Shown here: piece by piece, positions 1-7,326 of the stretch
How the letters are laid out: each line of letters starts with the position of its first letter
Numbering within the stretch: the first letter of the stretch is position 1
Origin: Paenibacillus macquariensis
GTDB taxonomy: Bacteria > Bacillota > Bacilli > Paenibacillales > Paenibacillaceae
NCBI RefSeq assembly: GCF_900156375.1
Contig: NZ_FTNK01000014.1
Coordinates: 62,001-126,000 of the forward strand
DNA length: 64,000 nt
Reading direction: 5' to 3'
The notes under the pieces: model-generated
Told to the model about the DNA's origin: nothing
The model's database searches: none
The model's input: the letters and a program-made list of their open reading frames with translations, nothing else
Program-made: the position numbers and the translations under genes

Positions 1-585
1 CGTATCTAACCATCTCTTATTTAATCCAATCGTTGCTAACGGTTCATACATGATGTTTCCATCCATAATGACGCATTGCGTTTCTTGTTCTGGTGCAATC
101 TTTATACCCAAATGACTAGCTGTAAGTGGTTGATTTTCTCTTGTTAATAAGACGTTCACTTCTCCGCTTGATTCCATTACGGCAAATTCTACGTCTGCCA
201 ATCTGAATACATCCTTACTTCTTAATTGTTCTAATAACTCATCTGTTGTAAGTCGTTCTTTTTTTAAATTTTCCTCGAGTACTTTACCATCTTTAATCAG
301 GATTGTTGATTTACCATCTAAGAGGTTTCTGGCCATTTTACTTTTAATCGTTAAATATTCGATACCAAAGGAACATGCCACCCAAACAATCAACGATATA
401 AGGCCCAAGTGCCAGGTATCCATTTCAATTGGAATGGTGGCTGCAAGACTACCAATTGTAATTCCAGTTATGTACTCGAATAAAGAAAGCTGGGATACCT
501 GCCTTTTACCTAGTAGCTTTGTCATAAAGAAAAGAACGACAATAGTTAAGATGGTACGTAAAGAAACAATTAACCACTCCTGCAT
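1..585 (-). CDS. DUF421 (YetF/YrbG-like) membrane protein, C-terminus cut by window edge
   Basis: The frame is open from an ATG at 585 to base 1, giving 195 codons with no stop, so the C-terminus lies outside the window. An AAAGAGG ribosome binding site sits 9 bases before this ATG; an ATG at 593 runs into a stop at once. The start MQEWLIVSLRTILTIVV and the KLLGKRQVSQLSLFEY segment (near residues 24-38) are typical of DUF421 proteins: short N-terminal membrane helices, then a soluble alpha/beta domain (from about residue 85). Function is unknown. In Bacillota such proteins often accompany DUF1657 and SpoVA genes of spores, and a DUF1657 gene is divergent here. Confidence 0.85.
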   Translation of the reverse strand, partial: MQEWLIVSLRTILTIVVLFFMTKLLGKRQVSQLSLFEYITGITIGSLAATIPIEMDTWHLGLISLIVWVACSFGIEYLTIKSKMARNLLDGKSTILIKDGKVLEENLKKERLTTDELLEQLRSKDVFRLADVEFAVMESSGEVNVLLTRENQPLTASHLGIKIAPEQETQCVIMDGNIMYEPLATIGLNKRWLDT

Positions 586-771
586 ATTGACATACCTCTT
601 TCCAATTCGTTTTTGTTATTACACAGTAAGATGTCCTTTAAGAGATGTTTTTAACCAAATTCAACATATTTTTTAGTTAACAAAAATGATGTATGGCTTT
701 AGCAAAAACCGGATAAGATATGATTCGTTACTTCCTTACGCAAATAAAAAAATGATAAGGAGGTGAAACAG

Positions 772-978
772 ATGACTGTTGCTTCTCAAGTAAAAACATG
801 CTTAGCTTCTTTAAAAGGTGCTCAAGCCAGCCTTGAACAATTCGCTATTGAAACGCAAAACCAAGAAGCAAAAACAACATTTACGAATGCAGCTGAACAA
901 GCTCAACAAATCGTGACGCAAGTAGAAACACGTGTACAGCAATTAGAGAACGAAGAACCTCAATATAAAGGATTCTAA
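772..978 (+). CDS. DUF1657 family small protein
   Basis: This 68-residue protein starts MTVASQVKTCLASLKGAQ and is mostly helical, with alternating Gln, Ala and Glu as in DUF1657 proteins. An AAGGAGGTG ribosome binding site at 757-765 fixes the ATG at 772; the in-frame GTG at 763 lies inside that site and is not used. Family members are small spore-associated proteins encoded beside SpoVA and DUF421 genes. Here the DUF421 gene is divergent, so the 594-771 gap probably holds both promoters. A strong terminator follows, so it appears monocistronic. Molecular role is unknown. Confidence 0.8.
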   Translation: MTVASQVKTCLASLKGAQASLEQFAIETQNQEAKTTFTNAAEQAQQIVTQVETRVQQLENEEPQYKGF

Positions 979-1001
979 GATAAAATTACATGAGGATTGC
1001 C

Positions 1002-1056
1002 AAAAAAACCACGGATTCCACAGCCTTCAGGCATGTGGTAATCCGTGGTTTTTTTT
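1002..1056 (+). terminator. Intrinsic terminator after DUF1657 gene
   Basis: An 11-bp stem (AACCACGGATT at 1007-1017 with its complement at 1040-1050) is followed by eight T residues. The A-run on the left arm would also let it work on the other strand. Confidence 0.85.
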
Positions 1057-1095
1057 GTTTTTTTTACGATCCATATACACTAAAAATGGATATTG

Positions 1096-1356
1096 TCCCA
1101 TCTTTATTAGAAACCCACACGAGAACAACAAATGATTAATATATTGACGATGTAAGGAGGTGATACATCTTGTTAAGACATCAGAAACCTATCGTCATCG
1201 AAGTTCTTGCGGCTCGAAAAGTTCTGATTGTAGCAGCAAGAGGGAATCACCATAGACACCTCTGCTAGTTTGATTCTCATTCCCCCATCTTCATTAGAAA
1301 CCCACACGAGAACTGCGAATGATTAATATATTGTACTAGTAAGGGAGGTGATACTC
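1096..1356 (+). repeat. Duplicated leader block before micro-genes 1 and 2
   Basis: The block from about 1097 to 1166 recurs at about 1285 to 1353. Shared stretches are CATCTT(T/C)ATTAGAAACC, then CACACGAGAAC, then AATGATTAATATATTG, and finally the GGAGGTGATAC ribosome binding site. Only a few bases differ. The leaders of micro-genes 3 and 4 keep just the ribosome binding site region. The conserved block probably carries a promoter, but no clear sigma-A or sporulation sigma consensus could be assigned by eye. Confidence 0.7.
1170..1268 (+). CDS. Micro-gene 1: divergent member of His/Arg-rich peptide family (32 aa)
   Basis: A perfect AAGGAGGTGAT site at 1154-1164 lies 5 bases before a TTG start; no ATG is available. 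The 32-residue product begins MLRHQKPIVIEVL and ends GNHHRHLC. It aligns with the three peptides downstream: a central IEVL...KVLIVAARG segment matches their IEVVL...RLLVKAKRR, followed by a shortened HHRH-Cys tail. It lacks the N-terminal MCGHR block. No known family is recognised. Evidence that it is a gene is the strong ribosome binding site, the conserved duplicated leader and the homology to its neighbours. Confidence 0.6.
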   Translation: MLRHQKPIVIEVLAARKVLIVAARGNHHRHLC

Positions 1357-1488
1357 ATGTGTGGACATAGACACCATAGACGCCATAGACACCACAAAAC
1401 GATTGAAGTCGTTCTAAGACCTGGTCAAAGACTTTTAGTTAAAGCTAAAAGACGTCATCATCGACATCATCATAGACACTGTTGTTAA
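1357..1488 (+). CDS. Micro-gene 2: His/Arg/Cys-rich peptide (43 aa)
   Basis: ATG at 1357 is preceded by an AAGGGAGGTGAT ribosome binding site. The 43-residue peptide has three parts. The basic head MCGHRHHRRHRHHK is followed by a hydrophobic core TIEVVLRPGQRLLV that looks like two beta strands around a PG turn. The tail KAKRRHHRHHHRHCC ends in two cysteines. Histidine and arginine make up more than half of the residues. Such composition could bind metal or nucleic acid or coat a spore polymer, but that is inference. I recognise no family. Confidence 0.75.
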   Translation: MCGHRHHRRHRHHKTIEVVLRPGQRLLVKAKRRHHRHHHRHCC

Positions 1489-1550
1489 CAATCAACACGC
1501 TATAAATTCACACTGTGATAGCTGACCTACTAGTAAAGGAGGTGATACTC

Positions 1551-1682
1551 ATGTGTGGACATAGACGCCATAGACGCCATAGACACCACAAAACGATTGA
1601 AGTCGTTCTAAGACCTGGTCAAAGACTTTTAGTTAAAGCTAAAAGACGTCATCATCGTCATCATCACAGACACTGTTTTTAG
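1551..1682 (+). CDS. Micro-gene 3: His/Arg/Cys-rich peptide (43 aa)
   Basis: ATG at 1551 follows an AAAGGAGGTGAT site. The peptide is almost identical to micro-gene 2: the head has MCGHRRHRR instead of MCGHRHHRR, and the last residue is Phe instead of Cys. Most DNA differences are silent or exchange His for Arg, so the copies appear to be under protein-level constraint after a recent duplication. A GAGAAGGAG/CTCCTTCTC hairpin at 1698-1721 follows, without a clear T-run. Confidence 0.75.
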   Translation: MCGHRRHRRHRHHKTIEVVLRPGQRLLVKAKRRHHRHHHRHCF

Positions 1683-1788
1683 TAAGCATCTCTATCAGAG
1701 AAGGAGTTCACCCTCCTTCTCCCTCCCCTTTACAAGCAAATTACAGAGCACTAAATACTTACATAGCATTATAAAGGAGGTGATATTC

Positions 1789-1914
1789 ATGTGTGGACAT
1801 AGACGCCGTAGACACCACAGAACGATTGAAATCGTTCTAAGACCTGGTCAAAGACTTTTAGTTAAAGCTAAAAGACGTCATCATCGCCATCATCACAGAC
1901 ACTGTTGTTGCTAG
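1789..1914 (+). CDS. Micro-gene 4: His/Arg/Cys-rich peptide (41 aa)
   Basis: ATG at 1789 follows an AAAGGAGGTGAT site. The head is shorter (MCGHRRRRHHR), the core is TIEIVLRPGQRLLV, and the tail ends with three cysteines. The core differs from copies 2 and 3 only by Val to Ile, a conservative change that again suggests selection on the peptide. An imperfect purine/pyrimidine hairpin follows near 1928-1960. The opposing kdpD gene ends at 2020. Confidence 0.75.
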   Translation: MCGHRRRRHHRTIEIVLRPGQRLLVKAKRRHHRHHHRHCCC

Positions 1915-2019
1915 TAATCATCTCTATGGGAGAAGGAGAGTTTCTTTCCTCCTCCCTCCCTTATATAAGTTGTAATACAACACCCAATATGAGTACATAA
2001 CATTAGTTGATCCATTCGT

Positions 2020-4335
2020 TTAGAATCTCGCTACAACAAGCACATCCACATGCCTTGCTGCACGCAGTAATCGTTTCACCACAGAACCTTTCCTTATCAC
2101 CTGAATGAATCCAAGCTTAGATTGACCTACGATAATCTGAGTCACTTTATGCTCGTTTGCTTGGGTAATGAGAACCGTTGCAATATGCGCGCGACGTCTC
2201 GCTTGTAGTATATTAAAGTGACCGCCTAAACGTTCCGTTAGCTTCTCTAACGCCTCAATGCGTACTGAATCTTCTTCTTTCGTTTCTGTATCCTCTAACT
2301 GGACATAGGTTACGTACCAAGTTGCTTTGAGGCGATGCGCAATTCGAAATCCTCTACGTATTAAGCTTTCCGCATGAGCTGTTAATTCTACACACACGTA
2401 TATCACTTCTTCCCGCCGCCAAGGTCCTCTTAATGAACTTGTTCGTTGCCAAGATTCCAATCGCTCATCCACATCGTCTGCTATCTCTCTTAGCGCAAGC
2501 TCACGCAAAGCGATCAGGTTACCCGTCTTAAAGAAATTACCGAGCGATTGTTCAACCTTGTCGAGCGCGTACACCTTCCCTTCCCTTATTCTTTGTTGAA
2601 GAGACTGAGGCGCTACATCAATTAACTGTACTTCGTCCGCTAGATGTAAAATATGATCAGGTACAGTTTCCCTTACACGAACGCCTGTAATTTGTTCCAC
2701 AGCATCATTCAGACTCTCTAAATGCTGTACATTCATTGTCGTAATGACAGAAATACCCGCATTCAGAATTTCAATCACATCTTCAAACCTTTTCTTATTC
2801 TTACTCCCTGGAACATTGGTATGTGCTAACTCATCCACGAGGACAACATCGGGAGCCTGTCTAATAATTTCCTCCGTATCCATTTCCTCTAGACGCGCGC
2901 CTCGGTAATCTATGATTTTCCTTGGAATCGTTCCAAGCGATCCTACCTGAGCCCCTGTCTCTTTACGACCATGCGTTTCAAGAAGACCAATCGTCACATT
3001 CGTTCCAATCCGCTCTAAATCATTTCCTTCTCGAAGCATGGTGTATGTTTTACCAACACCAGGTGCAGACCCAATATATACTTTGAATTGTCCCCGTTTA
3101 ATTCTTTCAATTTGCTGGTCTACCTCTTCAGAGCTTAAACGCCGATACAGCGAGCTTTCTTCAGGACCCTTCAGCTTGGTTGGTAGAATACGTTCCCCCT
3201 CATGTTCTGCACGATCTGCAATCACAAATACATCCACGTTGCGTGTCTTTTTCAAGATGTCATGGATAATTGAACCTTGCCAGCATTCCTGCCAGAGCGT
3301 TTGCTTCGAATGACCCAACACGATCCGTGTTGCTCGATGCTCCATCGCATACTTAACCAATATATTAGGAAGCGCCCTCCTCGAACTGAAAGGAAGCTCC
3401 TCAAATTCACCATTCACTTTTTTAACGAGTTTAACTAGGGACCTTTTAAACGTTTCAGCTTCTCTGCTCATCTTATCTTGTGGGTTCCGAAAGCTAATCA
3501 CGCACAGATCCCCATTTAGCCTTTTAGCAATTTGTTGGCCTCTTCGAACATAAATCGAACTATTCCAATGATATTGAGCGGATACTAGAATTTTTTCAGT
3601 TACACCTGTTGGGCCAAAATTCCCCATCTCATCATTATGCTTCTCCAGTGAATCATTAACACCCTCAGCAACATGACGCAGAGCAAGTTCGCGTAGTATC
3701 GCTATATTACCCCTTTTGAAGACAAGATCTGTCTCTGCTTGACTGAGTTGAAATTTCCCTGTCGCAATCCGACTCAATAGTGTTTCTGGTGTTACATCAA
3801 TCAATCGAACTTCATCCGCTAAGGAAAGCGTATTGGCTGGTACGGTTTCTTTCACTTCAATACCCGTCATTCTACTAGCTACTTCTCGAACACCTTCTAG
3901 ATCATATATATTTGCCGTGGTAATGACACTAATTCCCTGACTAAGTAAGTGCTGAATATCCTCAAGTCTTGTCATAAAGCGTGCATTTGGTCTATTTCGA
4001 TGAGCAATCGCGTCCACTAGAACCACTTCTGGATTTCTTTCTAGCAGAACGTCTATATTTAAATCCTTTTGTTCTATTCCATTCTTCATCCAATGAATAC
4101 TCGGTACACGCTCTAGATCAGCAAGTTGTTCCACTGTCTCAGATCGTTGAGAAGTTGTAACCGCACAAATAACCACATCTATCCCTTGCTGCTTAAGAAG
4201 TTGCCCTTCTCTTAGCATATGATACGTTTTCCCTGAACCACTCACAGCTCCAATGAGAATTTCTAATCGGCCGCGATGCAACTTATAGATAGACATAAGG
4301 ATTTCTTCTGGCGTTTTTCTTTTGAAGGTTTCCAT
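2020..4335 (-). CDS. kdpD: KdpD-like protein: two KdpD_N + USP modules, no histidine kinase
   Basis: This 771-residue protein is a tandem duplication of the KdpD input region. Module 1 spans about 1-380, with Walker A GAVSGSGKT (29-37), VVLVDAIAH (104-112) and a USP-like domain (about 247-375). Module 2 spans about 400-771, with Walker A GSAPGVGKT (422-430), VVLVDELAH (497-505) and a second USP-like domain (about 644-771). There are no transmembrane helices and no His-kinase or ATPase catalytic domain, unlike the roughly 900-residue KdpD sensor kinase. Module 2 is canonical; module 1 has Ala in place of the Glu of DELAH and is probably diverged. No kdpE is present. It probably regulates Kdp pump activity or senses K+ or c-di-AMP without phosphotransfer (inference). 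Confidence 0.9.
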   Translation of the reverse strand: METFKRKTPEEILMSIYKLHRGRLEILIGAVSGSGKTYHMLREGQLLKQQGIDVVICAVTTSQRSETVEQLADLERVPSIHWMKNGIEQKDLNIDVLLERNPEVVLVDAIAHRNRPNARFMTRLEDIQHLLSQGISVITTANIYDLEGVREVASRMTGIEVKETVPANTLSLADEVRLIDVTPETLLSRIATGKFQLSQAETDLVFKRGNIAILRELALRHVAEGVNDSLEKHNDEMGNFGPTGVTEKILVSAQYHWNSSIYVRRGQQIAKRLNGDLCVISFRNPQDKMSREAETFKRSLVKLVKKVNGEFEELPFSSRRALPNILVKYAMEHRATRIVLGHSKQTLWQECWQGSIIHDILKKTRNVDVFVIADRAEHEGERILPTKLKGPEESSLYRRLSSEEVDQQIERIKRGQFKVYIGSAPGVGKTYTMLREGNDLERIGTNVTIGLLETHGRKETGAQVGSLGTIPRKIIDYRGARLEEMDTEEIIRQAPDVVLVDELAHTNVPGSKNKKRFEDVIEILNAGISVITTMNVQHLESLNDAVEQITGVRVRETVPDHILHLADEVQLIDVAPQSLQQRIREGKVYALDKVEQSLGNFFKTGNLIALRELALREIADDVDERLESWQRTSSLRGPWRREEVIYVCVELTAHAESLIRRGFRIAHRLKATWYVTYVQLEDTETKEEDSVRIEALEKLTERLGGHFNILQARRRAHIATVLITQANEHKVTQIIVGQSKLGFIQVIRKGSVVKRLLRAARHVDVLVVARF

Positions 4336-4363
4336 CGTCGCTTCATCCTTTACTGAATTTCTA

Positions 4364-4470
4364 CAATCAAGTAGAACCGGCTACGCCATCCTTCTACAAG
4401 GACGGCACCCGTTTACGCGGAAATATAAGGAATAGCGTATGAAGTGAACCTTATACGCTATTCCTTATAT
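4364..4470. repeat. Dispersed intergenic element with long hairpin (copy 1)
   Basis: This element lies between kdpC and kdpD. It includes GGACGGCACCCGTTT, then CGGAAATATAAGGAATAG, and a near-perfect 18-bp inverted repeat of ATATAAGGAATAGCGTAT around GAAGTGAACCTT. Related sequence occurs at about 18361-18430 (GGACGACACCCGTTT, CGGATATATAAGAAATAG) and partly at about 30574-30612 (GTATGAAGTGAAACTTATAC). There is no T-run, so it is not a classical terminator. It resembles a REP/MITE-like element. Confidence 0.55.
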
Positions 4471-4475
4471 TCTTT

Positions 4476-4523
4476 TAAAAAAAGCCAAAACAAGTGGATG
4501 AAATCCGAAATGCCTTGGCTTTT
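4476..4523 (-). terminator. Intrinsic terminator between kdpC and kdpD
   Basis: Arms AAAAGCCAA (4480-4488) and TTGGCTTTT (4515-4523) enclose a smaller GGAT/ATCC hairpin. On the minus strand the stem is followed by a run of seven T residues. It should end most kdp transcripts after kdpC, leaving kdpD to readthrough or its own promoter. Confidence 0.7.
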
Positions 4524-4609
4524 AAGTAGGTATAAATGAGATGAGACACTATTTTATTTGATCGATTGCCAAGATCAGATGCATCCAGCTTGGTAATCCA
4601 TCATCTCTA

Positions 4610-5212
4610 CTATTTCTTAACTTTTTCCCCCAAATCGATGTTCAACAACAATACGTTGACTCTTGGCTCCCCGAACACGCCCAAGTCACGTTCTTTCGTA
4701 TGAATATCCACCAACTCCTGAAGCATAGCTTGATCTAATCCAGTCAGTTTGCTGATTCTTGGTATTTGTGCTTTGGCAGAAGCTGGTGAAATATCTGGAT
4801 CTAGTCCTGAACCTGAGTTCGTTACTAGATCAATCGGTAGCTGTTCTAAAGGAACATCCGGGTTAGCGGCTTCCCAAGCAACCATCGATTCTTGGATCCG
4901 TTTCACTAATTCTGGGTTAGACGGTGCATAGTTGTTGGAACCAGAACCTGCCCCATTGTTCTCAATGCTCGATACACGACCTTGGAAGAATGCAGGATTG
5001 GTAAATGTCTGTCCAATGAGCTCGGAACCAACCACTTTACCCTCTCTATCTTTCACCATACTACCATTCGCTTGTGAAGGGAAAATCACTTGTGCTATAC
5101 CTGTACTCACCGTGGGATAAATGATACCGCAAAGTACGATCATTACGAGACTGACACGTATAGCGATACCTATGATTGAATTCTTCTTATGGGACGAATC
5201 TATATTGTTCAT
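4610..5212 (-). CDS. kdpC: KdpC, K+-transporting ATPase subunit C
   Basis: This 200-residue protein has one N-terminal transmembrane helix (about 13-35). The extracellular domain has family motifs GSELIGQTF (about 63-71), FFQGRVSS, GSGSNNYAPSNP and, near the C-terminus, GVFGEPRVNVL. In the KdpFABC complex it bridges KdpA and KdpB and is needed for assembly. The ATG lies 66 bp after the kdpB stop, and the gene follows kdpB in the usual order. Length is normal for the family. Confidence 0.95.
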   Translation of the reverse strand: MNNIDSSHKKNSIIGIAIRVSLVMIVLCGIIYPTVSTGIAQVIFPSQANGSMVKDREGKVVGSELIGQTFTNPAFFQGRVSSIENNGAGSGSNNYAPSNPELVKRIQESMVAWEAANPDVPLEQLPIDLVTNSGSGLDPDISPASAKAQIPRISKLTGLDQAMLQELVDIHTKERDLGVFGEPRVNVLLLNIDLGEKVKK

Positions 5213-5278
5213 TGCTATTTCCTGCCTTTCCCTATTATAGTCTATGGCATTTAACGCATGCCATCTTATTCCTGAGGC

Positions 5279-7309
5279 TTAAATCCATAAGTGTACAATC
5301 AGGTCAATTGCTTTAATCCCTACAAAGGGAGCCACAACCCCACCAAGTCCATAGATGAGTAAATTACGACTGAGTAACTTACTTGCGCCCATAGGTTTGT
5401 ATTTAACACCTTTCATGGCAAGCGGAATGAGCAATGGAATAATCACAGCGTTGAAGATAAGTGCTGAGAGTATGGCCGATAGTGGCGAACCTAAGCCCAT
5501 CACATTTAGCACATTCATTTCTGGAATAGCGACCATAAACATCGCTGGAATAATGGCAAAATATTTAGCTACATCGTTCGCAATACTAAAGGTTGTTAAG
5601 GCTCCTCGTGTCATCAATAATTGTTTACCTATCGCAACAACTTCGATGATTTTGGAAGGATCAGAGTCCAGATCAACCATATTAGCTGCTTCTTTCGCAG
5701 CCGTCGTTCCACTATTCATTGCTAAACCTACGTCGGCTTGTGCAAGTGCTGGAGCATCATTTGTACCATCACCTGTCATAGCGACCAGTTTACCTTCGTT
5801 TTGTTCACGACGAATGACTGCAATTTTATCTTCCGGTGTACTTTCCGCAATGAAACTGTCAACGCCTGCTTCACGAGCAATGGTCGCTGCTGTCAGCGGA
5901 TTATCTCCCGTACACATGATGGTTTTGATCCCCATCTGTCTTAATTGGTCAAACCGCTCTTTCATACCTGGTTTTACCGTATCCTTCAAATAAATTAATC
6001 CATAGATCACACCGTCTACTGCTACTGCAAGAGGCGTTCCTCCGTCAGACGCAATCACATTCGCCTTATCTTCCAAATCCGCAGGAATGAGTCCGCCTTG
6101 GGATTCAACCCACTTCCTTACAGAGTCAACGGCTCCTTTACGTACATGGCGCCCGTCTTTGAGATCAATACCACTCATTCGCGTCTGTGCTTTGAATTCA
6201 ACGAATTCTCCACCTGATGCAAGTGTATCCTCAATGGTATAATCAAGTTTTCTCATGAGTTCTAGGACAGATCGTCCCTCAGGTGTCTCATCCTTCAAAG
6301 AGCTTATGGATGCCCAATAACCTAACTCTTTCTTAGACATTTTACCTACAGGTATAAATTCACTTGCCATCCGATTACCGAACGTAATCGTTCCTGTCTT
6401 ATCAAGAATCATCGTGTTGATATCACCAGAAGCCTCGACAGCTTTGCCCGACATCGCCAACACGTTGAATTGAGTGACTCTGTCCATACCTGCAATACCG
6501 ATTGCCGATAATAATCCACCAATTGTTGTTGGTATTAGACACACCAACAATGAGATAAGAACTGGAATCGGCAGATCAATTTCGAAATGTTTGGCGATTG
6601 GAGCAAGCGTCACCACTACGATTAGGAATATCAAGGTCAAACAAGTAAGTAACGTATTAAGTGCTATTTCATTTGGTGTCTTTTGACGCGTTGCACCCTC
6701 TACGAGCGAGATCATCTTGTCGATAAAGGATTCACCAGGATCAGCAGTAATCCGCACCACGATTTCATCGCTGACTACCCGTGTTCCACCTGTTACCGAG
6801 TTGAAATCCCCCCCAGCTTCCTTGATAACAGGAGCCGATTCCCCCGTGATAGCCGATTCATCCACAGATGCTAATCCTTCAATGACTTCACCGTCTCCAG
6901 GAATCATCTCTCCACTTGAGACAATAACGACATCACCTTTACGTAATTCTGTAGAATTAACGATTCTTATCTCCAATCCTACGCGCTTAGTTGCTTGAAT
7001 CTCCCACTTCCCTTTTTTCAAAGAATCAGCTTGTGCCTTACCTCGCCCTTCCGCCAATGATTCAGCGAAGTTAGCGAACAAGACCGTAAATAACAGAATC
7101 AAGAACACGCTGATATTAAATCCAAGTTGATCTTCGGTTCCGAAATAACTTGGAAATAGAACCATCATCAGTACAACAAATGTTCCCACTTCAACTACAA
7201 ACATGACGGGATTCTTTATCATAAACATCGGATTTAATTTAATAAAACTCTCTTTAACAGCATGTTTGGCTATTTCACCATTGAACATGCTCTTGCGTAT
7301 ATTACTCAT
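5279..7309 (-). CDS. kdpB: KdpB, K+-transporting P-type ATPase catalytic subunit
   Basis: The 676-residue length is typical. Visible landmarks are TGES at 155-158 (actuator loop), the transmembrane segment [15 protein letters not shown] near 257-271, the phosphorylated aspartate in DKTGT at 303-307, and TGDGTNDAP at 512-520 (hinge). It hydrolyses ATP to drive high-affinity K+ import through KdpA. The gene starts 17 bp after kdpA and is followed by kdpC. All catalytic motifs are intact, so the pump should work. Confidence 0.97.
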   Translation of the reverse strand: MSNIRKSMFNGEIAKHAVKESFIKLNPMFMIKNPVMFVVEVGTFVVLMMVLFPSYFGTEDQLGFNISVFLILLFTVLFANFAESLAEGRGKAQADSLKKGKWEIQATKRVGLEIRIVNSTELRKGDVVIVSSGEMIPGDGEVIEGLASVDESAITGESAPVIKEAGGDFNSVTGGTRVVSDEIVVRITADPGESFIDKMISLVEGATRQKTPNEIALNTLLTCLTLIFLIVVVTLAPIAKHFEIDLPIPVLISLLVCLIPTTIGGLLSAIGIAGMDRVTQFNVLAMSGKAVEASGDINTMILDKTGTITFGNRMASEFIPVGKMSKKELGYWASISSLKDETPEGRSVLELMRKLDYTIEDTLASGGEFVEFKAQTRMSGIDLKDGRHVRKGAVDSVRKWVESQGGLIPADLEDKANVIASDGGTPLAVAVDGVIYGLIYLKDTVKPGMKERFDQLRQMGIKTIMCTGDNPLTAATIAREAGVDSFIAESTPEDKIAVIRREQNEGKLVAMTGDGTNDAPALAQADVGLAMNSGTTAAKEAANMVDLDSDPSKIIEVVAIGKQLLMTRGALTTFSIANDVAKYFAIIPAMFMVAIPEMNVLNVMGLGSPLSAILSALIFNAVIIPLLIPLAMKGVKYKPMGASKLLSRNLLIYGLGGVVAPFVGIKAIDLIVHLWI

Positions 7310-7326
7310 CGTTCAAGCACCTCGTT

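Noticed and set aside
4560-4602. ATTGCCAAG/CTTGGTAAT hairpin after kdpC as a terminator
   Set aside because: There is no T-run after the stem on the minus strand; the stem at 4476-4523 is a better candidate.
5355-5993. 212-codon plus-strand frame opposite kdpB
   Set aside because: It is the antisense of conserved kdpB sequence, with no ribosome binding site or domain.
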